Shown: positions 21,801-32,302, counted from the first letter of the stretch. The stretch: 64,000 nucleotides of DNA from Guadua angustifolia (GCA_036346375.1 CM070500.1:71428525-71492524), one strand, 5' to 3'. Made by a program: numbers and translations. The notes: generated by a model from the sequence alone, not told the origin.

Positions 21801-22358
21801 GGCGTCAATTTTCTTCTTTCTGCAGAGGTCAGCTTGCACCACTACTTATTTGGCTATTCTAGAAGAACCCAACGTGCTATTGATTTATTGGCGTCCATGT
21901 TTTAACATCTTTATATAAGTGGGACCTCATGTCTGAATTAATGAACTGGAAAAGGCGGTTGGAACTTCTATGGATGGAATATAGATGATTACTTGTGATT
22001 TAAGACAATAACAACACAATTACTAAAAAAGAAAGGAGCATTACACCCCTGCCAAATCCTGGCAACCCTAGATGCCTACGTCTCCTTTAAATGGAAGATG
22101 GCAGTTTGCTACGCTCTAGAATGAGACGGCATCTTAGTTAGTGGTTGCTGTATACGAGTTTCATGCATGGCTTCCTACGTGGTGGAAATTTACATTTGGG
22201 TTGTTTCCTAGTAATGTCCATGTGTTTGTGCAATTTTTCATATCCGTTTTGTGTTTTATATTCAGAATTGAAGGCTGATTCTATTCTACAATTTTGTGCA
22301 GGTTGATCACTGGAAGAAAGATTACAAATTTGGGTTTGGCATGACTGTTGGAGAGTAA
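15803..22358 (+). CDS. TOM40: TOM40, mitochondrial import receptor subunit (exon 1 frameshifted as read)
   Basis: TOM40 is the beta-barrel channel of the outer mitochondrial membrane through which nearly all nuclear-encoded mitochondrial proteins pass. I place 11 exons: 15803-16000, 16122-16203, 16300-16399, 16499-16594, 16709-16759, 17624-17689, 19487-19588, 21243-21311, 21391-21474, 21732-21827 and 22302-22358. All joins use GT..AG and keep frame. Recognisable segments include VDYMNLPCPVPYEEIQREAF, LFEGLRFDFTKALNQYF, EAFWLGHQRKSGVGFVARYD, VASDFMYNHMSKDVTA-like exon 9 and the end DHWKKDYKFGFGMTVGE. Exon lengths sum to 1001 nt, one short of 334 codons. The ATG frame is lost between about 15840 and 15858, before YAPPPPYAADAS. 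So exon 1 carries a one-base deletion, or the assembly has an error there; exons 2-11 look intact and conserved. The length fits plant TOM40 (about 310 aa). Confidence 0.93.
17295..17574 (+). mobile_element. complete TRIM/SMART-type miniature LTR retrotransposon
   Basis: Two 81-bp direct repeats (17295-17375 and 17494-17574; TGTTGAAGTATAAGTG...CAACTCAATA) differ at one or so sites. The initiator-Met primer site TGGTATCAGAGCC starts at 17376, directly after the left repeat. The polypurine tract GTGAGGGGGAG lies directly before the right repeat. AATGT flanks both sides (17290-17294, 17575-17579). With 280 bp and no coding capacity it fits the smallest class of LTR elements and must be moved by proteins from elsewhere. 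It lies in TOM40 intron 5 in the sense direction. Confidence 0.92.
17376..17388 (+). other. tRNA-Met primer binding site of the TRIM
   Basis: TGGTATCAGAGCC is complementary to the 3' end of initiator-Met tRNA. The same site recurs in the Reina-like element (27288) and the gag-only element (55016-55027, antisense). Confidence 0.85.
18520..18592 (+). repeat. short tandem duplication in TOM40 intron 6
   Basis: GCATAGGGATTTTCAAAGGAG recurs about 28 bases downstream with small changes. Confidence 0.7.
18862..19044 (-). repeat. dispersed 'GTTACTTGGACAC' repeat (MITE-like)
   Basis: The tract holds repeated phrases such as GAGTCGGACACCCCGAAT, TCCGACTCCCTTGTCCGTG and GTCCAAGTAACACTAC. A related copy lies at 32759-32872 in the IDH pseudogene. 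The ends GTTACTTGGACAC / GTGTCCAAGTAAC are inverted, which suggests a terminal-inverted-repeat element. Confidence 0.55.
18983..19262 (+). repeat. 140-bp tandem duplication in TOM40 intron 6
   Basis: Copies at 18983-19122 and 19123-19262 are nearly identical. The unit includes the right half of the dispersed repeat plus flanking intron DNA, so the duplication came after that repeat inserted. Confidence 0.85.
20277..20477 (+). repeat. ~100-bp tandem duplication in TOM40 intron 7
   Basis: CATTTTTGGGAATGAT opens both copies (20277-20381 and 20382-20477), and both end with GTGCTACAAGACT. They differ mainly by a short indel after GCTGCGTA. Confidence 0.85.
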
Positions 22359-22559
22359 GATAACGGTAGCAAAATTCTTCAGAGGAAACTACAAATTTGT
22401 TGACACAGATTCAGACATATCTAGTTTTGCATTTATTTTGTTTTCCGTTCTCCATCTGGCTGCTGTGCCCTTCGGCCAAGGAAGGGCACCTTTTGATTGT
22501 ACTGGGTTCATTACCTCTCAAATGCTTTAGATTAGTCGTCGGCTCGGCTCAAAAAAATT
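22359..22559 (+). other. TOM40 3' UTR
   Basis: T-rich sequence follows the stop. It ends near GATTAGTCGTCGG, where Helitron-like repeats begin. I cannot fix a polyadenylation signal. Confidence 0.4.
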
Positions 22560-23968
22560 TTTGCGATTAAGTTCTTTTGTAAATTACGAATAGGTCCTTC
22601 ATGATTTTTTGTGAGAGAAAGATTTTTTCGTCTAAATTCACGTTCGGGTCCCTCGTGCGTTATTTTACGAAAAGAATCTCCCGTTAAATTCAAATCACGA
22701 ACAAGTCCTTTTCTAATTTTTAAGGATAGCGGACAGGTCCAAAAACGTAACATTCAGGTCCTTGTTCTTTACATCTAGGTCCTTTCTCCGTTTTTCTCGG
22801 GAAAAAATGTTTTTGTCACTAGAAATATCTGTGCAGCTCTATCTCTAGATTTTTTTCCCACCTCGATTTCCTATCTCGATCTCTAATATTTTTTAAAGCA
22901 TGTATTATTACTCCACGAACACGTCGGTCTCTGATATTTTTTTAAACATGTATTATTACTGCGTGAACGCGTAGAGTGTTAAAGCTCGACAAAAGAAGGT
23001 TATCATCTTTAATAGTTTTTCGCCCTTTTCCCTCTAGACTTTTTCCCCACTTTGGTTTTCTAGCTCGGTCTCTAATATTTTCTAAATAATTCGTCGAAAG
23101 AGATATTTCTACAGCTCTATCTCTCTACTTTTTCCCCGTTTCGCTCAATATTTCAACGATTTAAAAAATAAAACACCGCTGAAAAATGAAATCCTTACGA
23201 AAAAACGACACGCGCGACGTGTTACGCCGCAAGTCTCTAATATTTTTTAAAACGTGCCCTTTCTCCGTTTTCCCGAAAAAAAAGGTTTGCATCGTCATAA
23301 ATATTTGTGCAGCTCTATCTCTAGACTTTTTTCCCAGCTCGATTTCCCATCTCGATCTCTGATATTTTTTAAAACATGTATTATTACTCCGCGAACACAT
23401 AGAGTGTTAAATTCGACAAAAGAAGGCTGTCATCTCTAATAATTTTTCGCCTTTTCCTCTAGACTTTTTCCCTGCCGCGGTTTTCCAGCTCGGCCTCCAA
23501 TATTTTCCAAATAATTCGTCGAAAGAAATATTTCTACAACTCTATCTCTCTATTTTTTTCCCCATTTCGATGATTTAAAAAATAAAACGTCGCCGAGAAA
23601 AAAAATTTCCTATGGAAAAACGACACGCGCAGCGTGTTACGCCGCGAGTTTTTAATATTTTTAAAAACGTGTATTATTACTCGGCGAACGCGTAGAGTAT
23701 TAAACTCGATAAAAAAGAAGGTTGACATCTTTAATAGTTTTTCACCCTTTTCCCTCTCGACTTTTTCCCCGCTGCGGTTTTCCAGCTCGGTCTCCAATAT
23801 TTTCCAAATAATTCGTCGAAAGAAATATTTTTATAACTCTATCTCTCTATTTTCCTCACGTTTCGCTCATTATTTCGACGATTTAAAAAATTAAACGCCA
23901 CCGAAAAAAATATTTTTTATTTGAAAAAACGACACGAGCGGTGTATTACGCCGCGAAAAATTTCCTAG
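22560..23968 (+). mobile_element. Helitron-like tract with internal tandem units
   Basis: The start shares phrases with 14560-15123 (AGGTCCTTCATGATTTTTTG, AACAAGTCCTTTTCTAATTTT). From 22840 a unit of some 350-450 bp repeats about three times, with markers CTCTATCTCTCTA, AATAATTCGTCGAAAGA, GATTTAAAAAATAAA and a hyphenated palindrome GTGTTACGCCGC. The end at 23968 is CCTAG followed by T, after a hairpin-capable GCGGTGTATTACGCCGC. This resembles a Helitron 3' end. No Rep/helicase is present, so it would be non-autonomous. Confidence 0.5.
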
Positions 23969-24660
23969 TTTTGACGATGAATGGCTGATTCCCATGTCCC
24001 AGATATGAGATGACTTCGAACTCCATTCCATTACTTGTGAATAAGAAGAAAACTATTTTATATCATGAAGGGTGCGTGCTCCATGGTGCACCTGTATAGT
24101 TATAAATGAGCCAGAAATTGAAATGACATGTTTTTTCTTTCGTTGTACGAAAATTGAAAACAGAAGTCAGATACTCAGGTTCTCCCGTTTGGTCTGCTAC
24201 GTTGGTTCGTCTAGTTCATAGCCTAAGAATGTCTAAGTTTACCAAATATTTTTTTTGCATAATTTGCAAGTGTTGTGTGGAGAATTGGTGATGCAAATTA
24301 GCTTGTTTAAAGGAAGATAGTATTTTTATAGATCAGCTCCTAATACAAGTCCATATAAATCTTAAAACAAACGAAAGTGTAAATAATTACTATCTACCTT
24401 TTTTATTTATGTTTTAGTATTTATGTATATTTCAAACAAAGATATATAGAAGCACCACCCTTAAAAGGCATATATTATCACAATTTATTATGCCTATGAC
24501 GTGTCAGACCTAGTTAAAAAAAATTGGGTATCACTAGTTTGAGAGCAACATCAAACTAACAAATTTAAAGGCATCCGCTTAGAATGTTTCTCCATTCATC
24601 ACCACCTTTCCTCATTTCTCTTTTCCTTGCTCACTTCTCCCACCTCACTTCCTTCTCTCT
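23969..24660. other. intergenic, no gene seen
   Basis: AT-rich DNA between TOM40 and the IDH pseudogene, which converge tail to tail. I see no coding or RNA feature. Confidence 0.5.
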
Positions 24661-25000
24661 AACACAAAAAAATAAATTGAAAAAAAATAAATCGAAAATT
24701 TTCAAATAAGAAAGTTTCAACACGGAATTGGCAAATTAAAAAGTTTCAACTCGAAAAATTGTAAATAAAAAATTCTCAAATTAGAAAGTTTCAACTTGAA
24801 TATTTTCAAATAAAAAAGTTTCAAATCGGAAAGTTTCAACTTGAAATATTTTAAATCGAACAAAGTTTCAACACGGAAATTTTCAAATCAACAATTTCCA
24901 ACTCAGAATTTTCTGTTCTAAAAGTTTTAAATAAAAAATCTTTCAGTTTGAAAAGTTTTAATTTCAAATTCGACTCAAAAAGACTTTCGAAAGTGGTTAA
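24661..25000. repeat. AT-rich degenerate short repeats
   Basis: Variants of GAAAGTTTCAAC and AAATTTTCAAAT alternate every 20-30 bases across the segment. They form a degenerate simple-sequence tract. Confidence 0.65.
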
Positions 25001-25760
25001 AAAACACTTGTATTCAAAAACTTGGAGGAAAATTTGAAATACAAAACTATTGTGAGTTTGAGGGAAAAGGAATGGAGGAGAAAAGGGGATGAAATATGTG
25101 ATGCCACTTGTCACAAGGAGAGTCTTTGAGTGGAAAAGAAGTGGAGGAAGAAAGAATATGCTGCCACTTATCATAAGAAGAGAGCTTCCTCACCAAAGCG
25201 AGGACACCTTTAAATTAGCAATTCCCAAAACTCTTTGTCACTCTCTTAAATTTATGTGGTGCATTAACCTAGAAAAATTACTCCCATATAATCATGTGCA
25301 TCTTATCCAGATTAAGTGGTGCACAATCTGGAATTCATCACTTATGTAGCCCTATCTTATTTTTTTGCAAATCTAGCCCCCTCCTAACGCACGTATTTAC
25401 AAATTTAGCCCTCTTCCATTGCAGAAGGCGTGACACGTGTCCCTAGCCATGCTCAGAGAGTGTGGAAGCCAGTGAAGCTTAACTCCCACCATGTGCAAGT
25501 CACTTTTGCGCTACTCGAGCGCAGCACCGATCTCCTGTCACACGATCACGCTCAATCACCCTACCACAGTGTCGGTCGGCTTCCACATTCCTCGGGTGCG
25601 GTATGGGATACATGCTACTTGCCGTGCCTTTCGCAACGGGGAGATGGCCAAATTTGCAAATGCGTACACAAGAGGGCTAGATTTGCAACCAAAAAAAAAA
25701 AGAGGTGCAAAGGGCTAGATAAGCGATGATTTCCACGTGTTGCATTAGGTTATAATTTAA
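25001..25760. other. intergenic, no gene seen
   Basis: Only short open frames are present and none matches a known family. Confidence 0.45.
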
Positions 25761-26142
25761 AGGAAAAAGTCCATATAATACCCTGAATTTTGCTCAAAAC
25801 TCCGTCCAACACCCTACTCTAAACTTCGAAACCGGTTATCTAGCACCCTGAACTTTCCATCTCATTTGTTTATCACCTCGAAACCGATTAAAAGCTTAAA
25901 GTGTTAAATGAACAAGATTGGAAAGTTTGATGCGCTAGATAACCAATTTGAAAGTTTAGAGTGTCGGACGAACATGTGAGCAAAGTTCAAGATGTTATAC
26001 GAACTTTTACCTCATACAAAACCAGCTTAGGGTATTAAATAAACGGAATTGAAAAGTTCGTAGTGCTAGATAACCGACTTCAAAGTTTAAGGTGTTGAAC
26101 GGACTTTTGAGCAAAGTTTAAACTGTTACATGATCTTTTTCC
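25761..26142. mobile_element. MITE with long terminal inverted repeats
   Basis: The left arm starts AGGAAAAAGTCC and carries TTTTGCTCAAAACTCCGTCC. The right arm is its inverted, diverged match: GGACTTTTGAGCAAAGTTT and CTTTTTCCT at the end. Both arms also contain TAGCACCCTGAAC / AGTGCTAGATAAC-type pairs, so much of the 382 bp could fold into a hairpin. I found no clear target-site duplication. Confidence 0.65.
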
Positions 26143-26459
26143 TAACATAAAAGACCATGAGCAGAAAGGATATAGCATTAAACCGGTCGGTCCAGTATTT
26201 CAGAGAACTTCAATGAACAAAATTCTATCTACTGCTATGATGCTGCCATTGATTATTATATATGATTTGTCAACCGGATAGCAAAGTTAGAACTTCTGCG
26301 TAAGCAAGAATGTGAAAATTATTAGACCGTTTTAAAAAGTGTTAACACCCAAAGAAATACGAGGTGCTGGCAAATTAACCCCTCAACACTAAAAATCCTC
26401 TTGGTATGCAACAAAAGTTAGGGGGAGGAACAAGAGAAGAACCATAGCTGGTGCTCAGC
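26143..26459 (-). other. 3' flank of the IDH pseudogene
   Basis: Downstream (minus-strand) sequence after the original stop. No feature is evident. Confidence 0.4.
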
Positions 26460-26820
26460 TCAGATATGGTCGCAAACTGCATTCGTGAAAACTGCTGTGG
26501 TTGCATTTCCACCAAGATCAGCAGTCCTGTACTTCTCTTCAGAGATAGTCTAGAGGATGGCGTTGTGGATCCTGTCTGCTTTGTTGTTGAATTGCAAGTG
26601 GCGCAACATCATAACAGCGCTCAGCAGCAGTGCAGTAAGGCTCGCAAGGTTCTGGGAACAACCAACAAATCATTCAGTTAAGTTAAATGCACAGGAACAA
26701 TCATAAATAACTTAAGCTAACAGAAAGGACATGCTCAGTCAGTCTTTGTACTACTGGCTCCATACACTTACTGAGGAACATGACGTTAAAAGGTCATGAA
26801 TCATGAAGTGCTGTTTACGG

Positions 26821-27284
26821 TGTTATGGGACAAAGCTTAGACAGAGTCTACATCAGACGTGGAGCAGGACAAGAAGGGAAGAGAACTTCAAACAATCAGG
26901 CTCATGCAGATTAGGAGGAGGAGTCAGATGTTAAAAGAGTCTGGAATAGCATTTTAGAATGATAAGTTTTCTCATTTTGTTACAGCAGTTATACTTTGTC
27001 AGTTCCTTCAGCTTTCTGTTAGCAAAGATTCCATGTTTTGTTTGTTGAGTCCTGTCCTTGCCAGTTTGTTGGTGAGGCAGTTTTTGAAAGTACTTAAGGA
27101 ATAACACAGAAAAGAAAAGGCATGCTTAATGCCACAAAACTTACCTCTCAGGCGGTGGCTCCGGTAACAGCCAACTCTCAAGCGCTTGCAACCACGGCGA
27201 GTTCCTCGTCTGGTTGTGCGCGCTCCGGCCTCAGGCCCGGCACCAGAGCATACGAGCAGGCACACCTTGCGCCGGCTTGTATCA
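26821..27284 (+). repeat. 5' LTR of the Reina-like element
   Basis: TGTTATGGGACAAAGC...GGCTTGTATCA, 464 bp. It contains one more GGA unit than the 3' LTR (GGAGGAGGAG against GGAGGAG). Confidence 0.95.
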
Positions 27285-27307
27285 AATTGGTATCAGAGCC
27301 GGTCGAC

Positions 27308-28336
27308 ATGGGAAGCAAGATGCAGACGCCGACCATGGAAGATCGTGTGTCTGGTCTGGAGAAGGAGATGAGGGAGATGAAGACCATGATTGGTGAGATG
27401 ATGAAGCTCATGAAGGAGAAGACCCCGATAGGTGATGCAAGACTGGTCGGGGGCAAGGAGGGTCAGTCTTCGCGTTGGGCGGATGGTCACGGCTCGGGTG
27501 AAGCGGGAGATGATTCCTTTGCGCCGCCGCCCAGAAGGAACCCTGTTCGCGATCGGCAGGCGCAAGGACGGCGGAACGAAGGCGGGCGGCGAGAAGAGGA
27601 AGAAAATCAAGACAGAAGATGGATTCCGCGCCCTCCGCGCTTTGATCTGTCCGAGTATGACGGTAAGGAGGATCCACTTCGGTGGCTGCGCCGGTGTGAA
27701 CGATTCTTCCGTTTACACCGGATACCAGAGGAAGAGTTTGTGGAGGTGGCGGGCCTCCATCTCACGGGGGAAGCGCAAGAAGTGCTCGATAACTGGCAAC
27801 AAGAAGAGAGATGGATTTCCTGGGAGGACTTCTCGGAGACTTTCGTCCAGAGGTTCACGCGACACTCCAGCGTGGGGCCTTGGGGCGATCTGATCAACTA
27901 CAAGCAAAACGGCGGCACGGTGGATGAGTACGCAAGAGGGTTCCAGAGTCTGTTGGCGCGGGCGCCGCGAATGAAGAGAACAGAGCAGATCGAAACATTT
28001 GTGGCAGGGCTCTCGGTGGCGATCGGAGCAGACGTCCGACGGGAGAGACCCCGTGATCTGGCTGAGGCGATCGGGTTTGCACGAGAAGCGGAGGCAAGGA
28101 AGGCAATCTGGATAGCAGAGGCGATGCAAGCTGGAGCGGCGCAGGGAAGAATGCCATTCAGACGAGGTACCTCTGTTTCGATCCAGTCTACACCAGGGGC
28201 AACCGCTAGCGTGGGCAACCCCAATGAGCACCCATTTCGTGGGGCGGCACCTTCCAAAGCATCGCATGAGGCAGAGGCAAACCCATTCGGCCTTGTTGGT
28301 GGTCGTGGAACTTCCATGCCGCCGCCGGTCTTGTGA
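27308..28336 (+). CDS. gag of the Reina-like element
   Basis: The first ATG after the primer site (27308) opens a frame of 342 codons. A charged coiled-coil-like N-terminus (LEKEMREMKTMIGEMMKLMK) is followed by an R/E-rich linker and a retrotransposon gag domain: FDLSEYDGKEDPLRWLRRCE, LTGEAQEVLDNWQQE and DLINYKQNGGTVDEYARGF. The open frame extends upstream to 27122 inside the LTR, but translation should start at 27308. A TGA at 28334-28336 ends it before the zinc knuckle, which lies in the next frame, so gag and pol are separated by a frameshift here. Confidence 0.85.
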   Translation: MGSKMQTPTMEDRVSGLEKEMREMKTMIGEMMKLMKEKTPIGDARLVGGKEGQSSRWADGHGSGEAGDDSFAPPPRRNPVRDRQAQGRRNEGGRREEEENQDRRWIPRPPRFDLSEYDGKEDPLRWLRRCERFFRLHRIPEEEFVEVAGLHLTGEAQEVLDNWQQEERWISWEDFSETFVQRFTRHSSVGPWGDLINYKQNGGTVDEYARGFQSLLARAPRMKRTEQIETFVAGLSVAIGADVRRERPRDLAEAIGFAREAEARKAIWIAEAMQAGAAQGRMPFRRGTSVSIQSTPGATASVGNPNEHPFRGAAPSKASHEAEANPFGLVGGRGTSMPPPVL

Positions 28337-29433
28337 GTAGTCTGACCTCTGTTCTGGTAGGTCATGTCTCACCTCTGATCACCATGGAGAGAAGGGCCAA
28401 GGGGCTATGCTACAATTGTGATGAGGTGTATACTCGGGGGCATAGATGCAAGCGCTTATTCCATTTGGAGGTAGAAGAAGAGGAAGTGGAAGAGAATGCA
28501 GAGGAGGAGGAGGCAATGCTACTGGAGACAGATATCTCTTTGTCTGTGATTGCCGCCTTGGGACCGAAGCATGGGGATACCATGCAGGTGACTGTGCGCA
28601 TGGAAGGAAGGAGCTGGCTGGGACTCATTGACAGTGGAAGCACTCACAACTTCATCAGCACCTATGTGGCTAGTCAAGGCAGTTGGCAGCAAGAGAAAGG
28701 GGTTTTCCAGCAGGTCAGGGTAGCAGGAGGGTCACATTTACCTTGCCTGGGATCGGTGCCGACCGCCGTCTTCTCTATACAAAACTATGAGTTTGAAGCT
28801 CCGTTCCTCATACTACCCATTGATGGGTTTGATGTCATATTGGGAGTACAGTGGCTGAGAACTTTGGGGAACATTCATTGGAATTTTGAAGAGCTTTCTA
28901 TGGAGTTTGGTCCTCAGGAAGCACGTGTTCGACTCCAAGGAATGCAGCGTCCTAGTCGGGCTGGACTGATGTCTGCTGAATTACAAGAAGCAAATGTTAT
29001 GCAGAAGCTATTGGATGAGTATGAAGACATTTTTGCAGAACCACACGGGCTTCCTCCCACGAGGTGGTGTGATCACAGAATTATTCTTGCTGAGGGCACT
29101 AATCCGGTGGTTGTACGGCCTTATCGGTACCCCTACCGACAGAAGGATGAAATTGAATCCCAATGTGAAGCTATGTTGAAGCAGGGAATTATTAGGCCTA
29201 GCAGATCACCTTTCTCTTCTCCGGTCTTGCTGGTCAAAAAGGCGGATGGAACTTGGCGATTCTGTGTGGATTACCGTGCCCTTAACATACGGACCATCAA
29301 GGACAAATTCCCTATTCCAGTAGTGGAGGAGTTGTTGGATGAGCTTCGGGGGGCTCGATTCTTCACTAAGTTGGACCTCCGCCGCTACCATCAAGTCCGC
29401 ATGCGAGAGGAAGACATCGAAAAACGGCTTTAA
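28337..29433 (+). pseudogene. zinc knuckle, protease and RT start of the Reina-like element
   Basis: The frame starts with RRAKGLCYNCDEVYTRGHRC (a zinc-knuckle variant). An acidic stretch follows, then the aspartic protease active site LIDSGSTHNFIS (about 28624-28659) and its flap region up to VILGVQWL. RT begins VVRPYRYPYRQKDEIE and continues to VDYRALNIRTIKDKFPIPVV and TKLDLRRYHQVRM, in which one codon of the usual DLRSGYHQ is lost. It ends at TAA (29431-29433) after a frameshift near 29425. Confidence 0.85.
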
Positions 29434-29870
29434 ACTCACCACGGCCATTATGAGTTCTTGGTGATGCCGCTTGGATTGTTGAACGCACCATCCACCTTCC
29501 GTGCTCTCATGAATGAGGTTTTGCAAGCATTCTTGCGTCGGTTTGTCCTTGTATTCTTTGATGACATTTTGATTTACAAATCAATCGGAGGAACATCATC
29601 TACATCTTCGCCGGTGTTTGAGCAAACAGACTTCATCGGTTGTATTTGAAGAAATCCAAGTGTGCTTTTGTTCAAGATCGAGTGGAGTACTTGGGCCATG
29701 TAATATCTCACAATGGGGTGGAAGCAGATCCCGCCAAGTTGCGTGCGAGGTCTAAATGGCCTTGTCCCACAAGTGTGTCAAGACTCGGGGTTTTTGGGTT
29801 TGATCGATACTATAGGCGTTTCATTCAAAACTATGCGACTATTATGAGCCTCTCACCGCCTCTTTATGAA
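29434..29870 (+). pseudogene. RT palm and thumb of the Reina-like element, frame-broken
   Basis: 29458-29590 carries MPLGLLNAPSTFRALMNE and the catalytic VFFDDILIY. Another frame (29640-29760) carries LKKSKCAFVQDRVEYLGHVI and the next piece YYRRFIQNYA. At least three frame changes separate these segments, so the RT cannot be made as one chain. Confidence 0.8.
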
Positions 29871-31935
29871 GAACAGTTTTGCTTGGTCACAAGGAGCTCA
29901 AGAAGCCTTCCATCGCCTCAAACAGGCCTTGACAGCTGCTCCGGTCCTTCAAATGCCAGATTTCACAACCTCATTTGTTGTGGAGTGCGATGCATCCGGC
30001 ACGGGCATTGGGGCAGTACTTCAACAACAAGGCCACCCAATTGCATACTTTAGTCGGCAGCTTGCGGATCGCCACAAGAAACTTGCAGCCTATGAGAGAG
30101 AGCTTATAGGACTGTCCAAGGCTGTGCGCCATTGGCGTCCTTATTTATGGGGTCACCCTTTTATCGTGCGCACCGACCATGGCAGTATGAAATTTCTCTT
30201 GGAACAAGCTTTAATCACCCCTCCGCAGCAGCATTGGTTAAGTAAACTAATGGGCTTTGACTTCCAGGTGGAGTATAAGCCGGGTAAACACAATCAAGCA
30301 GCGGATGCCTTGTCCAGGGTGTATTCTGAATCATCCAATGTGCTGTGTGCAGCAGTGTCCAGGCCACAAGAAATTACCAGAGCTCAGTGGCAAGACCTCC
30401 TGCGAGCTGACCCCATGGTCCAGAACCTCATCACTCAGCGTGGCGCACAAGTATCACCGCCGTTGGCAGGCCAACTTGGTTCAGCACCACAGTGGACCGT
30501 CCAAGATGGGTTGTTGTACCGCGACAATCGGTTGGTAATACCCCCTTCATCTCCATTGATTGAGCTGATCATTGCCTCGGTGCATGACTTGACGCATGAA
30601 GGAGTTCAGAAAACTCTTCATCGCCTTAGAGCTGGTTATTGGTGGGATCATCAGAGGGAGGCAGTGGCTACATATGTGGCAAAATGCGTTGTTTGCCAAC
30701 AGCATAAGACAAGTACCATGGCTCCAGCGGGTCTTCTACAACCACTTCCGATACCTCAGCAAATTTGGGCGGATGTTTCGATGGACTTCATCACACACCT
30801 TCCCAAATCTCATGGCAAGACTGCATTGTTGGTGGTTGTAGATCGTCTATCCAAGTATGCTCACTTCATATCTTTCAAGCAACCGGCAACAGCTCCAACC
30901 GTGGCTCGTCTCTTCTTTGACCAGATCGTGCGCCTCCATGGGATTCCGGAATCCATTGTGTCAGATCGAGACCCGGTTTTTCTTAGTGCGTTTTGGCAAG
31001 GATTGTTCAAACGAAGTGGTACAGCTTTGCTAATGTCCACTGCCTATCACCCCCAAACAGACGGTCAGACTGAGGTTGTCAACCGCACTATTGAAATGTA
31101 CCTCCGTTGTCTCGCTTCTTCAAATCAGACAACTTGGGCTCAATGGGTACCCTGGGTGGAATACTGCTACAATACTTCATTTCATTCAGCTCATCGATTG
31201 ACTCCCTTCGAGTTGGTGTACGGCCGTCCACCCCCACCATTGACACCTTATCAGCAAGGAGCTACTAGCATTGACTCTGTGGACTGTACTTTGGTGGACC
31301 GCGACGCGCTTCTTCACCAAGCCAAAGAAATGCTTCTTCAAGCTCAAAACAGGATGAAACAAAGATATGATGACCATCATCGAGAAGTGGAGTTTGAAGT
31401 GGGCTCTTGGGTGTGGCTGAAGCTTCAGAAATACCGACAAATGTCAGCCAGAGGTCCGTTGGTCTCATTCAAATTAGCACCCAGGTTTTATGGACCATAT
31501 CGGGTAATCAGTAGGGTGGGACCTGTAGCATATCGGCTGCAATTACCTGATTCTGCAAGGATACACAATGTGTTCCATGTCTCTTTGCTGAAATTATTTA
31601 AGGGTGAACCGCCACAGCATCAGGTGGAGTTACCATCTGATCTTGCTCCCTCATGTGAGCCGGCACAGCCTGAGCCGCATGCCATTCTTGCTCAGCGGTT
31701 TTTGGAGGGGAAGCGCCAATTCTTGGTCCATTGGGTGGGTGAGTCAGCGGCTGAAGCAACATGGATGGATGCCATTGCTCTCCGTCGCTCATATCCTGAT
31801 TGCAAGCTTGAGGACAAGCTTGTTCCTCAGGGGGGGAGTAATGTTATGGGACAAAGCTTAGACAGAGTCTACATCAGACGTGGAGCAGGACAAGAAGGGA
31901 AGAGAACTTCAAACAATCAGGCTCATGCAGATTAG
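29866..31935 (+). CDS. RNase H, integrase and chromodomain of the Reina-like element
   Basis: This long frame is intact. It holds RNase H (FVVECDASGTGIGAVLQQQG, FSRQLADRHKKLAAYERELI, DHGSMKFLLEQ) and an HHCC zinc-binding domain (HDLTHEGVQKTLHRLRAGYW, CVVC). The integrase DDE core (MDFITHLPKSHG, IVSDRDPVFL, HPQTDGQTEVVNRT) is followed by a C-terminal domain (LAPRFYGPYRVISRVGPVAY, HNVFHVSLLK). It ends in a chromodomain (ILAQRFLEGKRQFLVHWVGE, EATWMDA). The frame overruns into the 3' LTR; the likely pol stop is lost or lies at 31933-31935. Chromodomains bind methylated histone H3 and guide insertion. It lacks its own RT start, so it is a fragment of pol. Confidence 0.88.
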   Translation: MKNSFAWSQGAQEAFHRLKQALTAAPVLQMPDFTTSFVVECDASGTGIGAVLQQQGHPIAYFSRQLADRHKKLAAYERELIGLSKAVRHWRPYLWGHPFIVRTDHGSMKFLLEQALITPPQQHWLSKLMGFDFQVEYKPGKHNQAADALSRVYSESSNVLCAAVSRPQEITRAQWQDLLRADPMVQNLITQRGAQVSPPLAGQLGSAPQWTVQDGLLYRDNRLVIPPSSPLIELIIASVHDLTHEGVQKTLHRLRAGYWWDHQREAVATYVAKCVVCQQHKTSTMAPAGLLQPLPIPQQIWADVSMDFITHLPKSHGKTALLVVVDRLSKYAHFISFKQPATAPTVARLFFDQIVRLHGIPESIVSDRDPVFLSAFWQGLFKRSGTALLMSTAYHPQTDGQTEVVNRTIEMYLRCLASSNQTTWAQWVPWVEYCYNTSFHSAHRLTPFELVYGRPPPPLTPYQQGATSIDSVDCTLVDRDALLHQAKEMLLQAQNRMKQRYDDHHREVEFEVGSWVWLKLQKYRQMSARGPLVSFKLAPRFYGPYRVISRVGPVAYRLQLPDSARIHNVFHVSLLKLFKGEPPQHQVELPSDLAPSCEPAQPEPHAILAQRFLEGKRQFLVHWVGESAAEATWMDAIALRRSYPDCKLEDKLVPQGGSNVMGQSLDRVYIRRGAGQEGKRTSNNQAHAD

Positions 31936-32302
31936 GAGGAGTCAGATGTTAAAAGAGTCTGGAATAGCATTTTAGAATGATAAGTTTTCTCATTTTGTTA
32001 CAGCAGTTATACTTTGTCAGTTCCTTCAGCTTTCTGTTAGCAAAGATTCCATGTTTTGTTTGTTGAGTCCTGTCCTTGCCAGTTTGTTGGTGAGGCAGTT
32101 TTTGAAAGTACTTAAGGAATAACACAGAAAAGAAAAGGCATGCTTAATGCCACAAAACTTACCTCTCAGGCGGTGGCTCCGGTAACAGCCAACTCTCAAG
32201 CGCTTGCAACCACGGCGAGTTCCTCGTCTGGTTGTGCGCGCTCCGGCCTCAGGCCCGGCACCAGAGCATACGAGCAGGCACACCTTGCGCCGGCTTGTAT
32301 CA
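31842..32302 (+). repeat. 3' LTR of the Reina-like element
   Basis: TGTTATGGGACAAAGC...GGCTTGTATCA, 461 bp, followed by the TSD TACGG. It is nearly identical to the 5' LTR. Confidence 0.95.

Larger units (their letters stand above)
26821..32302 (+). mobile_element. Reina-like Ty3/gypsy chromovirus, full length
   Basis: The element has short LTRs of 464 bp (26821-27284) and 461 bp (31842-32302). I see only a 3-bp GGA repeat-number difference between them. TACGG flanks both ends (26816-26820, 32303-32307). The primer site TGGTATCAGAGCC starts at 27288, and a polypurine tract (AGGGGGGGAGTAA) precedes the right LTR. Gag, protease, RT, RNase H, integrase and a C-terminal chromodomain follow in Ty3 order. 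The small size, short LTRs and chromodomain suggest the Reina lineage (inference). It lies antisense within the last intron of the IDH pseudogene. Frameshifts in pol make it non-autonomous despite its apparent youth. Confidence 0.94.

Noticed and set aside
27713..28372. 219-aa frame antisense to chromovirus gag
   Set aside because: Shadow of the gag coding frame.
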